In this document: positions 63,232-64,000 of the stretch, one piece after another
Layout: every line of letters begins with the position of its first letter
How positions within the stretch are numbered: the first letter of the stretch is position 1
NCBI GenBank assembly: GCA_005281725.1
Contig: SSBO01000003.1
Location: 3,275,824 to 3,339,823, forward strand
Source of the DNA: Wuchereria bancrofti
Lineage: Eukaryota; Nematoda; Chromadorea; Rhabditida; Onchocercidae
Length of the DNA stretch: 64,000 nt
Reading direction: 5' to 3'
Made by a program: the position numbers and the translations under genes
Notes under the pieces: generated by a model
What the model was told of the DNA's origin: nothing
What the model saw: only the letters and a program-made list of their open reading frames with translations
Database searches by the model: none

Positions 63232-64000
63232 ATGAATGCTGCTGTAAACAGAACAGGATTTGAGAATTGATGATACGAAAATTGCAAGCAATATCCATAC
63301 ATTTTTATGCTTATTTGGTTATCGGCCCAATGCTAGTATTGGTTAATACTCCAGTTTTCCTGCTTGTGATGTTACGTAAATCGCTCAGGTCAAATATTTC
63401 ATCTCATAAAGATTATTTCTGATATTATTATTTCAAATGTTTGCTATAGATCAATGCATAAATGACGTCTGAACAAATTTAAGCATTTCAGAACTTCCTA
63501 CATCTGATTCTCGCAACTGTGTTTTTTAATAGTGCATTAACCGGAATGAGTGCAATATTAATAGGAGCAAAACGATGGAGTGATTTCGTTGTTCAAGAAC
63601 AATTTATTGTTCATTATGACTGCGTGTTTGATGTTCGTTCATTTTTTCGAAAACATTCCAAAATTATTCGCCTTTCTTGACGTTTTTTGTTACAGCAATA
63701 AATTTGAAATAGAATGTTGGAAGTTAAAAAAAGAATCCAAATAAACCTGTTGTATTTTAGAATTGTAACCTGAAATCAATAAATAACATTACTGTATTGT
63801 GCTAATAAGAGTAAGTGATTAGCACCAAACTATGAACTCAACAATCAGTGAAATTTCAGTTGCCGATCTTTTTTTTATCAATGTCTTTTTTCATGGTTGG
63901 AGTTTACTAATGAATAGCGTGGAAAGATTTTGTGTCGTTGCATTCCCACTGTATTACTATACTCACAATAAACGAATAATCTTTGCATTAATTATCACAC
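63232..64000 (+). pseudogene. Disrupted inverted copy of the seven-transmembrane receptor gene
   Basis: Exon equivalents are 63232-63388, 63492-63623 and 63860 to the window edge, matching exons 1-3 of the minus-strand receptor. The start codon and first eight residues are kept, but an insertion-type change brings an in-frame TGA at codon 13 (63268-63270). In exon 3 a one-base loss near 63885-63895 shifts the frame soon after TTGCCGATC and leads to a stop. Splice donor and acceptor dinucleotides are retained. It is either a true pseudogene made by inverted duplication or a lower-quality second reading of the same locus. Confidence 0.8.

Larger units (their letters stand above)
61795..64000. 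repeat. Large imperfect palindrome (inverted repeat, arms about 1.1 kb)
   Basis: The left arm, 61795-62891, and the right arm, 62893-64000, are reverse complements meeting at a single N at 62892, with no spacer. Near the axis the arms differ by only about one base in 150. Further out they show several substitutions and 1-10 bp indels (arm lengths 1,097 and 1,108). The right arm continues past the window edge. Both arms carry the receptor gene. Confidence 0.95.

Noticed and set aside
63116..63298. Minus-strand 60-codon open frame in the right palindrome arm
   Set aside because: It is antisense to the duplicated receptor exon 1.
1..64000. tRNA, rRNA, CRISPR or bacterial-type operon
   Set aside because: No cloverleaf B-box with matching arms, rRNA block or spaced direct-repeat array was seen; the gene structures are eukaryotic.

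Overview
The window looks like nuclear DNA of a parasitic nematode, most likely a clade III / filarial-type worm. The evidence is an AT-rich background, genes cut into many small exons by introns of about 50-900 bp with TTTCAG-like acceptors, apparent spliced-leader acceptors just upstream of start codons, a nematode-style seven-transmembrane receptor and a decayed Bel/Pao retrotransposon. A single N at the axis of a large palindrome shows this is an assembled draft scaffold. Species assignment is inference.

Layout. (1) 1-16771, minus strand: a MED13 (Mediator CDK8-module) gene in about 39 exons. The start codon is inside the window and the last C-terminal exons lie off the left edge. (2) 16.8-31.8 kb: a long stretch rich in CATA/GATA/CA microsatellites and minisatellites. 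It holds an unidentified minus-strand gene, of which I can chain five or six exons in phase (22643-27483), with possible further exons at 20212-20289 and 17253-17475. (3) 31.8-35.8 kb: AT-rich sequence with one isolated signal-peptide-like plus-strand exon candidate. (4) 35836-49842, plus strand: a complete divergent cadherin-superfamily receptor in about 25 exons, with signal peptide, repeated cadherin domains, one membrane span and a short tail. (5) 51429-56094, minus strand: a nine-exon GLE1-like mRNA-export factor. (6) About 57.2-60.4 kb, minus strand: a broken Bel/Pao retrotransposon. (7) 60557-62554, minus strand: an intact five-exon rhodopsin-like GPCR. (8) 62893-64000: an inverted, disrupted second copy of the same receptor locus; the two arms meet at the N at 62892.

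Functionally the genes are unrelated neighbours: transcription control (MED13), cell adhesion (cadherin), mRNA export (GLE1) and chemosensation or peptide signalling (GPCR). I see no evidence that they form one system. Exon limits were read by eye from GT/AG signals and codon phase. Nearly all MED13, cadherin, GLE1 and GPCR junctions agree in phase; the few that do not are named.
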